From assembly GCF_015477355.1 (NCBI RefSeq), contig NZ_JADLRJ010000003.1, positions 434,001 to 498,000 of the forward strand: 64,000 nt of DNA. The letters run 5' to 3'. This DNA comes from Nocardia blacklockiae. GTDB lineage: Bacteria; Actinomycetota; Actinomycetes; Mycobacteriales; Mycobacteriaceae. Of the stretch, positions 42,004 through 50,878 are shown in pieces (position 1 is the stretch's first letter; the number at the start of each line of letters is the position of its first letter). The translations under genes and the position numbers were made by a program. Under the pieces are notes generated by a model that made no database searches, was not told where the DNA came from, and saw only the letters and a program-made list of their open reading frames with translations.

Positions 42004-42576
42004 CTACCGTGCCCAGGGGACTCGGCAGGAATCCGTGCTGAAGCCCTGGGCGGTGATGCCGAGGGCCGAGTAGCTACGGGCGCGGGAGTTCTCCAGGGCG
42101 ATCTGGTAGGTCAGTTCCATGAGGCCCGCGGTGCCGAATCGCTTGCGCAGGTCGGTGACCTGCTCGTCGGTGACCGTGGTGGGGGTGGCGGTCATGGCGT
42201 CGGCGTAGGCGATGGCGGCGCGTTCGTCGTCGGTGTACGAGGGCGAGGTCTCGAAGTCGGCGATGTGCTCGAGCTTGTCGACGTCGAGATGGCTCAGGCG
42301 CATGAGCATGGCGCCGAAGTCGACGCACCAGGAACAGCCCACCGTCCACGCCACCCGGTAGACCGCGATCTCCCGGATATTGAATGGCAATGCGCCGCAA
42401 GCTTTTTCGACCATGCCCTCGTGCACCGCGGTCGCGGCCAGCAGCTTGGGATGGTTGGCCGCCACCGCGAACGGTTCCGGCACCTCCCCGAACCGTCGCT
42501 TGCTGTACCAGTACATCAGCCGCGTGAACAACCCCGCCTGCTCCGGGGCGACGGCGGGAATTCGGGTGCTGCTCAT
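42004..42576 (-). CDS. Carboxymuconolactone decarboxylase family protein (AhpD-like)
   Basis: The 190-residue protein is all-helical with the CMD family segment NIREIAVYRVAWTVGCSWCV. It contains a CxxC (CSWC) as in AhpD-like peroxidase/reductase members, but the usual downstream His of the AhpD proton relay is not visible, so reductase activity is uncertain. A second motif DDERAAIAYADAMTATPT matches the family's helix carrying the conserved Asp-Glu. It is cytosolic. It starts at ATG 42576 with AAGGAGAG upstream and stands alone, convergent with clpX. Confidence 0.85.
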   Translation of the reverse strand: MSSTRIPAVAPEQAGLFTRLMYWYSKRRFGEVPEPFAVAANHPKLLAATAVHEGMVEKACGALPFNIREIAVYRVAWTVGCSWCVDFGAMLMRLSHLDVDKLEHIADFETSPSYTDDERAAIAYADAMTATPTTVTDEQVTDLRKRFGTAGLMELTYQIALENSRARSYSALGITAQGFSTDSCRVPWAR

Positions 42577-42701
42577 GATCTCTCCTTCCGAGGGGGTCTA
42601 ACCCTTGGACGAGAGATGGGGGTGCGGCGTGACGGGTACGGAGGTGTGAAGGCGATCACTGCCCAGCGTCCCGTCGATTCCCGGCGTGCTTTCCGCCGGG
42701 A

Positions 42702-43295
42702 TCAGTTCGGCCAGGAAGGGGAGCGGCCCAGGGCGCGGAGGATGCGGTCGAGGGCGGGGGAGGAGTCCGGGGTGGGGAGGGCGCGGGCGAAGGGGGAGCC
42801 GGGTTGTTCGCGCTGTTCGGTGTCGGGGACGGCGAGGGCGATTTCCAGTGCGGGGCCGGCGAGGTCGTCGTCGAGGTGGTACGGGATGCCGAGGGCGCGG
42901 GCCGCGTCCCAGCCGTGCACGACGTAGTCGATGAAGTGGAAGCCGATGGCCTGGCTACCGGGGACGGTGACCCCGGGGCCGAACTCCGGGAGGGCGAAGT
43001 CGCGCTCGAGCACGCCCGGCTCGGCGTAGGCGGCGACCACGTCAGCGGCGGCTGCGGCGTAGGCGGCGGCCGGGTCGTCGGCGAGCGGCCCGGCCTCCCA
43101 CACGGCCTCGTCGGCCCCGTGGCCGCGAGCGGCGGCGGCGAAGCCGCGATGCTGAACGGTCATGTGCGCCAGCAGTTCTCCGAAGGTCCAGGCGGAGCAG
43201 GGGGTGGGCCGATCCAGGTCGGTGGGCTTCATGGCGGCGACGATCTCGACGCTGTAGTCGACGGCGCGCCGGTTCAGATCTCGAATATCAGGCAT
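42702..43295 (-). CDS. TIGR03086-type DinB/mycothiol-dependent-enzyme-like protein
   Basis: From ATG 43295 (MPDIRDLNRR) the protein has 197 residues. The four-helix DinB fold has a metal-type His in LLAHMTVQHRGF and a second in DYVVHGWDAARALGIPYHLD. TPCSAWTFGELLAH is the TIGR03086 signature, typical of the mycothiol-dependent maleylpyruvate isomerase superfamily. Its reaction is unknown. It diverges from the MarR gene across a long palindrome, so it is probably the regulated target. Confidence 0.85.
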   Translation of the reverse strand: MPDIRDLNRRAVDYSVEIVAAMKPTDLDRPTPCSAWTFGELLAHMTVQHRGFAAAARGHGADEAVWEAGPLADDPAAAYAAAAADVVAAYAEPGVLERDFALPEFGPGVTVPGSQAIGFHFIDYVVHGWDAARALGIPYHLDDDLAGPALEIALAVPDTEQREQPGSPFARALPTPDSSPALDRILRALGRSPSWPN

Positions 43296-43301
43296 GTGTA
43301 G

Positions 43302-43340
43302 ATAGTAAGCGCACACATATCATATGTCCATGCTTACTAT
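43302..43340. promoter_or_regulatory. Nested perfect dyad, candidate MarR operator
   Basis: Outer arms ATAGTAAGC (43302-43310) and GCTTACTAT (43332-43340) and inner arms ACATAT (43315-43320) and ATATGT (43322-43327) are both centred on 43321. It lies between the start codons of two divergent genes. This is the strongest operator candidate in the window. Confidence 0.8.
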
Positions 43341-43364
43341 TTGAAACCACGTAGGTTTGTCGGC

Positions 43365-43823
43365 ATGGGGAAGACGGAGCGACCCGATCTGGCGGCGATG
43401 ATCGCGCCGCTCGGCCGCGCCCTCATGGCGGCCGAGCGGCCGATTCTGGACTCGCACGGGCTGAGCATGTGGGCGTACTCGGTGCTGCTGGCGCTGGGGC
43501 GCGGTCCCGCGCGCGGTCAGGGTGTGCTGGCGGAGGAGATCGGCGCGGACAAGACGCGCATCATCCCGATCCTCGACGATCTGCAGGAGCGCGGTCTGAT
43601 CGAGCGCCGCCCGGATCCCGCGGACCGGCGCGCCCGGCTGCTCGCGGTGACTTCGCGCGGGCGGGCGCTGGCCGAGGCCGCGCAGGCCGACATCCAGGCC
43701 ATGGAGGAGCGCTTGCTCCGTCGGCTACCGGCCGCCGACCGCCGCGGCTTCCTCAACTCCCTCGCCACCCTCGCCGCCCTCTCGCGCGACGACATCATCG
43801 GCGGGGACGTCACCTCGGCGTGA
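43365..43823 (+). CDS. MarR-family transcriptional regulator
   Basis: The protein is 152 residues from ATG 43365. The winged helix has SVLLALGRGPARGQGVLAEE, then RIIPILDDLQERGLIERRPD and the wing DPADRRARLLAVTSRGRAL. These are clear MarR features. It diverges from the DinB-like gene, with a 39-base nested palindrome between them, which suggests autorepression and control of that neighbour. The ligand is unknown. TTG 43341 is a less likely alternative start because it lies directly after the operator. Confidence 0.9.
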   Translation: MGKTERPDLAAMIAPLGRALMAAERPILDSHGLSMWAYSVLLALGRGPARGQGVLAEEIGADKTRIIPILDDLQERGLIERRPDPADRRARLLAVTSRGRALAEAAQADIQAMEERLLRRLPAADRRGFLNSLATLAALSRDDIIGGDVTSA

Positions 43824-44023
43824 CGCTGCCGGTGTCCGGTGCGGAAGCGGTGACGGCCGGCATGCCGGCCGCGCCCGTTGCCGGGGATCGCCGTTGATCC
43901 CCCGTGGTTCGCCGTTGAACCTTTATCCCGTATGTCCCGGAAATCGCCTGGGCGGCTTCACTTGTTACGACGGAGCGGGGCAGGAAAGTTCATCGCCCAG
44001 CGAGAAGTATTTTTGGGCAGTGG

Positions 44024-44554
44024 TCAGCGTTTGCGGCCTGGGAGGCGGATGGTGAAGGGGGCGGGGTCGCGGAGTTGGATGCGTTCGCGCGGGGCGGCGA
44101 ACAGCACGGCGGCGCCCACGGCGGGGAGCAGCAGGGCCGCGACGAGGCTGAAAACGTAGTTGCCCGTGGACATTCCGTCCGGCTGGTGGACGGCGTGGTA
44201 GATCAGGTGCGGTACGCCGAAGACCAGCCAGCCCAGGCCGGCGACCCGGGCGAGCAGGCTGTCGCCGTAGTACAGCGCCGCCCCGGAGACGGCCGCCAGC
44301 GCCAGGAAAAACGCGCCGACATCCGCGGAGAGGTGGTGGTTGAAGGGCCCGTCGGCTGCGACCCAGTTCAGTCCGAGACCGGGGTAGGCGCGAAACCACG
44401 CGGCCGGGGCGAGGACCGCCCACAGGCCGGTGACCGCGCCCACCACCGCCAGGATCCACAGCCCGATCGTCGTGACCAGCCAGCGCCGGCGGTTCACGTC
44501 CAATCGCATCCGCACCCGCAGATTGTCGCCCGCACGCTGCACCGAGATCCGCAT
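44024..44554 (-). CDS. Four-helix membrane protein, DoxX-like topology
   Basis: The protein is 176 residues from ATG 44554 (MRISVQRAGDN). Four hydrophobic segments are visible: LVTTIGLWILAVVGAVTGLW, GAFFLALAAVSGAALYYG, GLGWLVFGVPHLIYHAVH and YVFSLVAALLLPAVGAAVLF. Conserved-looking polar spots in the helices are DGPFNHHLSADVG and PHLIYHAVHQPD. The layout suggests a small membrane protein of the DoxX/DUF4345 type; no enzymatic motif is identified. The N-terminal 17 residues before the first helix are positively charged. Expression appears independent of its neighbours. Confidence 0.75.
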   Translation of the reverse strand: MRISVQRAGDNLRVRMRLDVNRRRWLVTTIGLWILAVVGAVTGLWAVLAPAAWFRAYPGLGLNWVAADGPFNHHLSADVGAFFLALAAVSGAALYYGDSLLARVAGLGWLVFGVPHLIYHAVHQPDGMSTGNYVFSLVAALLLPAVGAAVLFAAPRERIQLRDPAPFTIRLPGRKR

Positions 44555-44645
44555 CGGACCCTCCCGTTCGCCGCCCCCACATCGGATGCTGCCCACGGTA
44601 AACCGGACATTCGGTGTGGACAAGGGGGCGGCGGACGGGAAGCGC

Positions 44646-45794
44646 TCAGGACGTGGCGGTCAGCTCGCCGGATTGCTGGGCGTCGCGTTCCAGGACCGCC
44701 AGCAGCGGCACCGCCGCCTCGACGGCCGCCGCCTCGTGGTCGAGCAGTACGTCGCCGCCCTGCGTGCTGACGATCGGCGTGTAGGGATCGTCGACGTATT
44801 CCTCACCGAGCAGTTCCCGCAGCACCGCCAGCCCGCAGAACGGCACGTAGTGCGGGCTGTACCCGCCCTCCTGGACGAAGGCGATCCGTCCGTCGCACAG
44901 CCGCGCGGCCAGGTCCAGCAGTTTGCCGGTGAGCTGCCGGAATCCGGCGCTGGTGACCATCTGCCGGGCCAGCGGATCGAGGATGCTCGCGTCGAAACCC
45001 GAAGCGACGAGGATCAGTTCGGGCCGGAACGCGTGCAGCGCGGGCGCCACGATCCGGTCCACGGCGTGCAGGTGGGCGGCGTCGCCGCTGCCGGGCGGGA
45101 GCGGGACGTTGAGCGCGTACCCGTGCCCGTCGCCGGTGCCGTGCTCCTGGCGGAATCCGGAATTCGGCGGGAAGCACAGGTGCTGGTGGATCGAGACGGT
45201 CAGCACCGACGGGTCGTCGTACCAGATGTCCTGAGTTCCGTTGCCGTGGTGGACATCCCAGTCCACGATCGCGATCCGCCGCACGCCCAGCACCTCTTTC
45301 GCGTACGCGGCGGCGATCGAGATGTTGTTGAACAGGCAGAAGCCCATGCCGGTGGCGCGCGTCGCGTGGTGGCCGGGCGGGTTCACCAGCGCGTAGCCGT
45401 TGTCCACGGTGCGGTCGACGACCTGTTTGACCAGTTCGATCGCCCCGCCGGCCGACAGGGCCGCGATCTCGTAGCCGCCGCGGCCGAACGCCGAGCAGCC
45501 GTCCCCGGCGTCGCCGCCCTTGGGTTGCAGGCTCTCGGCCTTGATGCGTTCCAGGTGGGCCGCGGTGTGCACGCGCAGGATGTCGGCCTCGGTGGCCGGG
45601 ACCGCCCGGATCGACCGGAGCCGGTCCAGCACGCCGGAGACCGCGACGAGTTCGTGGAAGCGCCGCTTGGTGTCGGGGTGCGCGAGGTGGTGGCCGATCG
45701 GTTGCAGGCCGGCGGTGGCGTCGGCGGGGAACAGGCTGCCCGAGCCGGTGTCGGCCCACCCGTAGACGGTGTTCCAGACGTAGCCAGTTGTCAT
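44646..45794 (-). CDS. Class II histone-deacetylase family hydrolase
   Basis: The 382-residue protein has all arginase/deacetylase-fold signatures: NPPGHHATRATGMGFCLFNN, DWDVHHGNGTQD (Zn ligands Asp and His), SGFDASILDPLA (third Zn ligand Asp) and EGGYSPHY. These identify acetylpolyamine/acetyl-lysine deacetylases of bacterial class II type; the acetylated substrate is not specified by sequence. It is cytosolic. The start has VWNTVYGWADTG, typical of the group. The 127-base leader contains a strong hairpin and short palindromes. Confidence 0.92.
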   Translation of the reverse strand: MTTGYVWNTVYGWADTGSGSLFPADATAGLQPIGHHLAHPDTKRRFHELVAVSGVLDRLRSIRAVPATEADILRVHTAAHLERIKAESLQPKGGDAGDGCSAFGRGGYEIAALSAGGAIELVKQVVDRTVDNGYALVNPPGHHATRATGMGFCLFNNISIAAAYAKEVLGVRRIAIVDWDVHHGNGTQDIWYDDPSVLTVSIHQHLCFPPNSGFRQEHGTGDGHGYALNVPLPPGSGDAAHLHAVDRIVAPALHAFRPELILVASGFDASILDPLARQMVTSAGFRQLTGKLLDLAARLCDGRIAFVQEGGYSPHYVPFCGLAVLRELLGEEYVDDPYTPIVSTQGGDVLLDHEAAAVEAAVPLLAVLERDAQQSGELTATS

Positions 45795-45810
45795 GGTGGA
45801 GCTCCTAGGA

Positions 45811-45835
45811 GCCGGCGACTCGGCAGGTCGCCGGC
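45811..45835 (-). promoter_or_regulatory. Leader hairpin upstream of the deacetylase gene
   Basis: GCCGGCGAC (45811-45819) and GTCGCCGGC (45827-45835) form a perfect 9-bp stem with a 7-base loop. A nearby GCTCCTAGGAGC palindrome (45801-45812) partly overlaps the same arm. These are in the 5' leader of the minus-strand gene. Confidence 0.4.
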
Positions 45836-45921
45836 GGTGAATCGCACTTCATCGAGCGACGAAGCTCCTCAATGGAGACACACCGGCGACCGCTCCGCAA
45901 CCGGAACGCCGGGAGTCGGTC

Positions 45922-46302
45922 TCAGCCCTCGATCGGGTCGATCTTCGCGTCGTCGGGTCCCCAGTACGCGCGCATGCTGGTGATGCGGCCCTCGTCGTCG
46001 AACTCCATCACGTCGATGGGGGACAGCGTCATGCGGGTGCCGCCCGCCTCGGTCACCAGCGTGAAGGAGACCGCGGCGTGGCGGTCGGTGGCGCGGACGG
46101 CGTGCAGTTCGGTCTTCCGCTGGAGCTGCGCGAGGGCGTCGTAGAGTTCGCCGATGGCGGCGTGCCCGCGGCGCGGCTCGCTGCCGATGGGATCCTCGAT
46201 GACGGCGTCGGGGGCGTAGAGCGCCAGGATCTCCGCGGTCGGGCCGGTGCCCACCAGTTGCACGTACCGTTCGACCGACTCGCGAATCTGCTGCGCTGCC
46301 AT
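45922..46302 (-). CDS. Steroid delta-isomerase-like NTF2-fold protein
   Basis: The protein is 126 residues from ATG 46302 (MAAQQIRESV). RYVQLVGTGPTAEILALYAP, DAVIEDPIGSEPRRG and PIDVMEFDDEGRI match ketosteroid isomerase. A Tyr, the Asp of EDPIG and the Asp of PIDVM sit where the KSI catalytic Tyr, Asp and Asp belong. It probably acts on steroids or similar small cyclic substrates in the cytoplasm, consistent with steroid catabolism common in Nocardia-like bacteria. It overlaps no neighbour; fdhD lies upstream on the same strand with a 28-base gap. Confidence 0.85.
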   Translation of the reverse strand: MAAQQIRESVERYVQLVGTGPTAEILALYAPDAVIEDPIGSEPRRGHAAIGELYDALAQLQRKTELHAVRATDRHAAVSFTLVTEAGGTRMTLSPIDVMEFDDEGRITSMRAYWGPDDAKIDPIEG

Positions 46303-46330
46303 GGACACTCCCACTGAATTGAAACGTGTT

Positions 46331-47182
46331 CTAGTTGCGCAGCGTAGCACCGTTCGCGGCGGTGGTGTCCGGAAAGCGCAACCGATCGGCTCCGGTGTAG
46401 ATGTTCATGGTGTCCCCGCGCAGGAAACCGGCCAGGGTGAGCCCGGACTCGTCGGCCAGATCGACGGCCAGCGAACTGGGGGCCGACACCGCGCCCAGTA
46501 CGGGGATGCCCGCCATGACGGCCTTCTGCACCAGCTCGAAGGACGCGCGGCCGCTGACCACCAGGACGAGATCGTGCGCGGGGACCCGGTTCTCGCGCAG
46601 GGCCCAGCCGATCACCTTGTCCACCGCGTTGTGCCGTCCGACGTCCTCGCGCACGGCGAGCGCGGTGCCGTCGGCGGTGAACAGCCCCGCCGCGTGCAGT
46701 CCACCGGTGGCGTCGAAAACCGTTTGGCGCGAGCGCAGTTCGGCGGGCAGGGCGGCCAGGACGTCGGTGTCCACGAGCGGCGACCCGGCGGGCAGCGGGA
46801 AGCGCGTCCGGGTGCGGACCTCGTCCAGCGCGGTCTTGCCGCACAGTCCGCAGGCGCTGGTGGTGAGGAAGTTGCGCGCGAGCACCGGTGTGGGCGTGCG
46901 CAATTGGATGTCGAGCACGTTGTAGGTGTTCTGCCCGTTCGCGTCGGTGCCCGCGCAGTAGCGGGCCGAGACGATGTCCTCGGGCGCGCCGATGATGTTC
47001 TCGCTCAACAGGAATCCGTGCGCGAGATCGATGTCGCTGCCGGGCGTGCGCATGGTGACGGTGAGCGACTGCCCGTCGACGCGCAGCTCCAGGGGCTCCT
47101 CGACGGCCAGGGTGTCCGGCCGCCGGATCTGCCCGCCGGGGGTGACTCGAAGCGTCTTCCGTCGTGCCGTGACTCTGCTCAC
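46331..47182 (-). CDS. fdhD: Formate dehydrogenase accessory sulfurtransferase FdhD
   Basis: The 283-residue protein has the FdhD Cys motif SACGLCGKTAL (CxxC). Core segments GFLLSENIIG, FDATGGLHAAGLF, EDVGRHNAVDKVIGWAL and SGRASFELVQKAVMAGIPV are diagnostic. FdhD transfers sulfur from a cysteine desulfurase to the molybdenum cofactor of formate-dehydrogenase-type enzymes. It lies 13 bases after the FdhF-like gene and is very likely translated from the same mRNA. The CxxC residues are intact. Confidence 0.95.
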   Translation of the reverse strand: MSRVTARRKTLRVTPGGQIRRPDTLAVEEPLELRVDGQSLTVTMRTPGSDIDLAHGFLLSENIIGAPEDIVSARYCAGTDANGQNTYNVLDIQLRTPTPVLARNFLTTSACGLCGKTALDEVRTRTRFPLPAGSPLVDTDVLAALPAELRSRQTVFDATGGLHAAGLFTADGTALAVREDVGRHNAVDKVIGWALRENRVPAHDLVLVVSGRASFELVQKAVMAGIPVLGAVSAPSSLAVDLADESGLTLAGFLRGDTMNIYTGADRLRFPDTTAANGATLRN

Positions 47183-47195
47183 CGGTCGGCCTCGC

Positions 47196-49502
47196 TCATG
47201 GTGCGGCGTGGGTATGGGGCTCCAGGCGGATCGTCACGGCCTTGGAGACCGGGGTGTTCGATCGTTCCGCCACATGGTCCAGCGGCACGAGCGGGTTGGT
47301 TTCGGGGTAGTAGGCGGCGGCGTTCCCGCGCGGGGTGGAGTAGCCGACCAGCCGGAACCCGTCGACGCGGCGTTCGATGCCGTCGGTCCATTCCGAGATC
47401 AGGTCCACCAGGTCGCCGTCGGCGAAGCCGAGCGCGGTGATGTCCTCGGGGTTGACCAGCACCACCTTGCGGCCGTGGTGGATGCCGCGGTAGCGGTCGT
47501 CGAGGCCGTAGATGGTGGTGTTGTACTGGTCGTGGCTACGCAGCGTCTGCAGGATCAGCCGGCCCTCGGGCACCGGCAGCCAGCGCATCTCGTTGACCGC
47601 GAAATTGGCCTTGCCGGTGGCGGTCCGGAACTCGCGGGCGTCGCGCGGCGGGTGCGGGAGCTGGAAACCGTTGCGCTGCCGGACCTTCGCGTTGTAGTCG
47701 GCGCAGCCCGGGACCACGTGCGAGATCGCGTCGCGGATGCGGTCGTAGTCGCGCCGGAACTCCGTCCACGGCACCGGGTGATCGGGGCCGAACAGCTCCA
47801 GGGCGAGTTCGCAGACGATGGCGACCTCGCTGCGCAGGTGCTCGCTCACCGGCCGCAGCCGGCCGGTCGACAGGTGCACCATCGACATCGAATCCTCCAC
47901 CGAGACGCGCTGTTTGGCGCCGGTGGGGGAGAGGTCCTCGTCGGTGCGGCCGAGGGTCGGCAGGATCAGCGCGGTGCGGCCGTGCACGACGTGGCTGCGG
48001 TTGAGTTTGGTCGAGACGTGCACGGTCAGCGCGCAGCCGCGCAACGCCGCCTCGGTGACCTCGGTGTCGGGGGTGGCGGAGACGAAGTTGCCGCCCATGG
48101 CGAAGAACACCTTCGCCCGGCCGTCGCGCATGGCGCGGATGGCATCGACGGTGTCCCAGCCGTGTTCGCGCGGCGCGGTGATGCCGAACTCGGAATCCAG
48201 TGCGGCCAGGAAGGTTTCGGGCATCTGTTCCCAGATGCCCATGGTGCGGTCGCCCTGCACGTTGGAGTGGCCGCGCACCGGGCACACGCCGGCGCCGGGC
48301 TTGCCGATCATGCCGCGCAGCAGCAACAGGTTGGTGGCCTCCTCGATGGTGGGCACGCCGTAGCGCTGCTGGGTCAGGCCCATCGCCCAGCACATGATGG
48401 TGGCCTTCGATCGAGCCAGCAGCTCCGCGGTGTGCTCCAGCTCGGCGCGGCTCAGTCCGGTCGCCTCCGCGACGACATCGAGATCCACTGCGCGCAGGTG
48501 CTTTTCGTACTCGGCGAAGCCCGCGGTGTGCGCGTCGACGAACGCGCGGTCGACGACGGTGCCGGGTGCGCGGTCCTCGGCCTCGAGCAGTAGTCTGCCC
48601 AGGCCCTGGAACAGCGCCATGTCGCCGCCGAGCCGGATCTGCAGGAAGTCGTCGGCGATGCGGACGCCGGTGGTGTAGCCCTTCACCGTCTGCGGGTCGC
48701 GGAAGCCGAGCAGCCCCGCCTCGGGCAGCGGGTTGACCGCGATGATCCGCGCGCCGTGCTTCTTCGCGTGCTGCAAGGAGCTGAGCATGCGCGGGTGGTT
48801 GGTGCCCGGATTCTGCCCGGCGATGAGGATCAGGTCGGCCTTGGGGAAGTCGTCGATCGAGACCGAGCCCTTGCCGATGCCGATCGAGCTGGTCAGTGCC
48901 GCGCCCGAGGATTCGTGGCACATGTTCGAGCAGTCGGGCAGGTTGTTGGTGCCGAACGAGCGGGCCAGCAGCTGGTACAGGAACGCCGTCTCGTTGGCGG
49001 TGCGGCCGGAGGTGTAGAAGACGGCCTGGTCCGGGGTGTCCAGCTCGCGCAGCGCGTCGGCGATCAGGCGGTAGGCGTCGTCCCAGGAGATGGGGGAGTA
49101 GTGGGTGTCGCCCGGGCGCAGCACCATGGGCTCGGTGATGCGGCCCTGCTGGCCGAGCCAGTACCCGGACTTGGTCTCCAGGTCGGCGATCGAGTGCGCG
49201 GCGAAGAACTCCGGGGTGACCGTGCGCAGGGTGGCCTCTTCGGCGACCGCCTTCGCGCCGTTCTCACAGAATTCGGCGACTCGGCGCGGGCCGGTCGGGT
49301 CGGGCCACGCGCAACTCGGGCAGTCGAAACCGTTGCGCTGGTTGAGGCGGGCGAGGGTGCGGCCCGTGCGGATCAGGCCCATCTCCTCCACGCCGCGATC
49401 CAGCGCGACCGCTACCGCGGTCAGACCGGCCGCCTCGTCCTTGGGCGGGGTGACGGTGAGGTCGGCCTCGTCGATGTCCTGTGTCGGCGCCTTGCGATGC
49501 AT
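47196..49502 (-). CDS. FdhF/YdeP-family molybdopterin oxidoreductase
   Basis: The 768-residue protein has the YdeP signature GFDCPSCAWPDP near the N-terminus. In this family it replaces the [4Fe-4S] motif of classical formate dehydrogenase. Mo-bis-MGD-binding segments include VFYTSGRTANETAFLYQLLA, ILIAGQNPGTNHPRML and the C-terminal dinucleotide domain ending LVPLDHVAERSNTP. The substrate is uncertain: E. coli YdeP is linked to acid resistance, and formate is only one option. fdhD follows directly, so it probably receives a sulfurated cofactor. The location is cytosolic, with no Tat signal. Confidence 0.92.
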   Translation of the reverse strand: MHRKAPTQDIDEADLTVTPPKDEAAGLTAVAVALDRGVEEMGLIRTGRTLARLNQRNGFDCPSCAWPDPTGPRRVAEFCENGAKAVAEEATLRTVTPEFFAAHSIADLETKSGYWLGQQGRITEPMVLRPGDTHYSPISWDDAYRLIADALRELDTPDQAVFYTSGRTANETAFLYQLLARSFGTNNLPDCSNMCHESSGAALTSSIGIGKGSVSIDDFPKADLILIAGQNPGTNHPRMLSSLQHAKKHGARIIAVNPLPEAGLLGFRDPQTVKGYTTGVRIADDFLQIRLGGDMALFQGLGRLLLEAEDRAPGTVVDRAFVDAHTAGFAEYEKHLRAVDLDVVAEATGLSRAELEHTAELLARSKATIMCWAMGLTQQRYGVPTIEEATNLLLLRGMIGKPGAGVCPVRGHSNVQGDRTMGIWEQMPETFLAALDSEFGITAPREHGWDTVDAIRAMRDGRAKVFFAMGGNFVSATPDTEVTEAALRGCALTVHVSTKLNRSHVVHGRTALILPTLGRTDEDLSPTGAKQRVSVEDSMSMVHLSTGRLRPVSEHLRSEVAIVCELALELFGPDHPVPWTEFRRDYDRIRDAISHVVPGCADYNAKVRQRNGFQLPHPPRDAREFRTATGKANFAVNEMRWLPVPEGRLILQTLRSHDQYNTTIYGLDDRYRGIHHGRKVVLVNPEDITALGFADGDLVDLISEWTDGIERRVDGFRLVGYSTPRGNAAAYYPETNPLVPLDHVAERSNTPVSKAVTIRLEPHTHAAP

Positions 49503-49644
49503 GCGTCTCGTCCTCCTGCCTCGACGGATCCGTCGATCGAACCGGCTGTGACCGGCGGGAGCAGTGGCGGCACAAACCGTCCCGAATGCTGAAGCTTACG
49601 CGGTATGGTGCCGGGGACCGCGCACCGAGTACGACGAGGTACAG

Positions 49645-50082
49645 ATGCCCATGAACTCCAAGACTTCGACCCGCCGAGTTGCCGGGCGCGCGGGCACGGT
49701 GGCCGCGGGCGCGGTCGCCGCCGCGGCGTTCGCGCTGCTCGCGGCCCAGCCCGCCGACGCGTCGGTGACCCGGCTCGGCGCCACCGCCGACCTCAGCGTC
49801 GGCCGCGCGACGAACTACGGCACCGGTTGCCGCTACACCGTGCAGGCCTTCGTCGACGACGCCGCCGCGCCGGTCACCTTCTTCGACAACGGCGTCCCGA
49901 TCGGCCGCGTCCGCCCCGCCGGCGCGTACGCACTCACCGGCTGGATCCCCGCCACCCAGGGCCCGCACACCCTCACCGCGGTCCAGGACGGCCAGCCCGC
50001 CGAACTCCCGCCCGCCCCCTTGACGCTGAGCGTCGGCCAGGGCGTCCCACTCGGCTTCGGGTGCGGCGTCTTCGGCGGCTAG
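49645..50082 (+). CDS. Small secreted protein with Ig-like fold
   Basis: The protein is 145 residues from ATG 49645. A basic n-region (NSKTSTRRVAGRAG), a long Ala-rich h-region and ADA-SV suggest signal-peptidase cleavage near residue 36; the twin Arg could also allow Tat export. The mature part has APVTFFDNGVPIGRVRPAG, then GPHTLTAVQDGQP, the Big_3-like bacterial Ig pattern. Two Cys (GTGCRY, GFGCGVF) may form a disulfide. The function is unknown. Confidence 0.75.
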   Translation: MPMNSKTSTRRVAGRAGTVAAGAVAAAAFALLAAQPADASVTRLGATADLSVGRATNYGTGCRYTVQAFVDDAAAPVTFFDNGVPIGRVRPAGAYALTGWIPATQGPHTLTAVQDGQPAELPPAPLTLSVGQGVPLGFGCGVFGG

Positions 50083-50169
50083 CACCCCGACCCACACGCC
50101 GTTCGCCTAGGGAAGCTGAGCCTGCGAGCGGGTTCGTTCGCGGGCATCCGAGTCCGCACGAGGGCAAAC

Positions 50170-50745
50170 TTACTCGCCGAGCAGGAATTCCTTGGCGGCG
50201 TCGAGGAATTCCTGCGACAGCGCGTCGTCGGCGGTGGCGCGGGACAGCATGAGGGCGCCCGCCATGACCGAGAGTTCGACCAGGACCTCGTGGTCGGCCG
50301 CTTCGTGTTCGCCGAATTCGGCGAGCTTGCCGAGCATCGTGCGAATGCCGTCGAGGTAGGCCTGCCGCAGCGGCCCGTCGGGCTGGGCGCGGGCGACATC
50401 CCCGGCCAGCGCGGCGATCCCGCAGCCGCGCCCGGCGGCGTCGCGGTGGCGGGCCGACAGGTACCGGTCGACGAAGGTGCGGCGGGCCTCGGCGGCGTCC
50501 GCGCTGTCGGCGCGGATGCGGTCCATCTCCTCGATCTTCTCGGCGTACGCGACCGCGCAGGCCTGGGCGATCAGGTCGTCCTTCGACTCGAAGTGCCGGT
50601 AGAAGCCGCCGTGTGTCAGGCCCGCGGCGGCCATCACCTCGGGCACGGTCACCGCGCCGGCACCGCGTTCGCGGACCTGCGCCGCGGCCGCGTCGAGCAC
50701 TTCCCTGCGGTGCGCCTGCGCCTGTGCCTTGGACGTTCGCGGCAC
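50170..50745 (-). CDS. TetR-family transcriptional regulator
   Basis: The protein is 191 residues from GTG 50745 (PRTSKAQAQAHRREVLDAAA). The HTH has GAGAVTVPEVMAAAGLTHGG and FYRHFESKDDLIAQ. GRGCGIAALAGDVARAQPDG in the C-terminal domain marks the NemR/AcrR subgroup. Members of that subgroup often respond to electrophiles. It diverges from an SDR-tautomerase pair across a perfect palindrome and is likely to repress it. AGGAGG precedes the start closely. Confidence 0.92.
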   Translation of the reverse strand: MPRTSKAQAQAHRREVLDAAAAQVRERGAGAVTVPEVMAAAGLTHGGFYRHFESKDDLIAQACAVAYAEKIEEMDRIRADSADAAEARRTFVDRYLSARHRDAAGRGCGIAALAGDVARAQPDGPLRQAYLDGIRTMLGKLAEFGEHEAADHEVLVELSVMAGALMLSRATADDALSQEFLDAAKEFLLGE

Positions 50746-50818
50746 GGACCCTCCTTCCGTCGGGCCGTCACCCGCCCTGCGCGGCGAGCGATCGGCGGTT
50801 CCCAGTCTTGCGCATCCG

Positions 50819-50842
50819 TTTAGATGATGAGCATAATCTAAA
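50819..50842. promoter_or_regulatory. Perfect TetR operator-like dyad
   Basis: TTTAGAT (50819-50825) and ATCTAAA (50836-50842) with an inner ATG/CAT pair make a 24-base dyad. It lies 36 bases upstream of the SDR start and 73 bases upstream of the tetR start. Confidence 0.72.
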
Positions 50843-50878
50843 AGTCTTGCGGACCGACAACGCGAAAGAGGCTGGGAT

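Noticed and set aside
43855-43870. 16-base perfect palindrome GGCCGGCATGCCGGCC
   Set aside because: It lies after the marR stop without a T-run and is made of common GC-rich words; not enough for a terminator or operator call.
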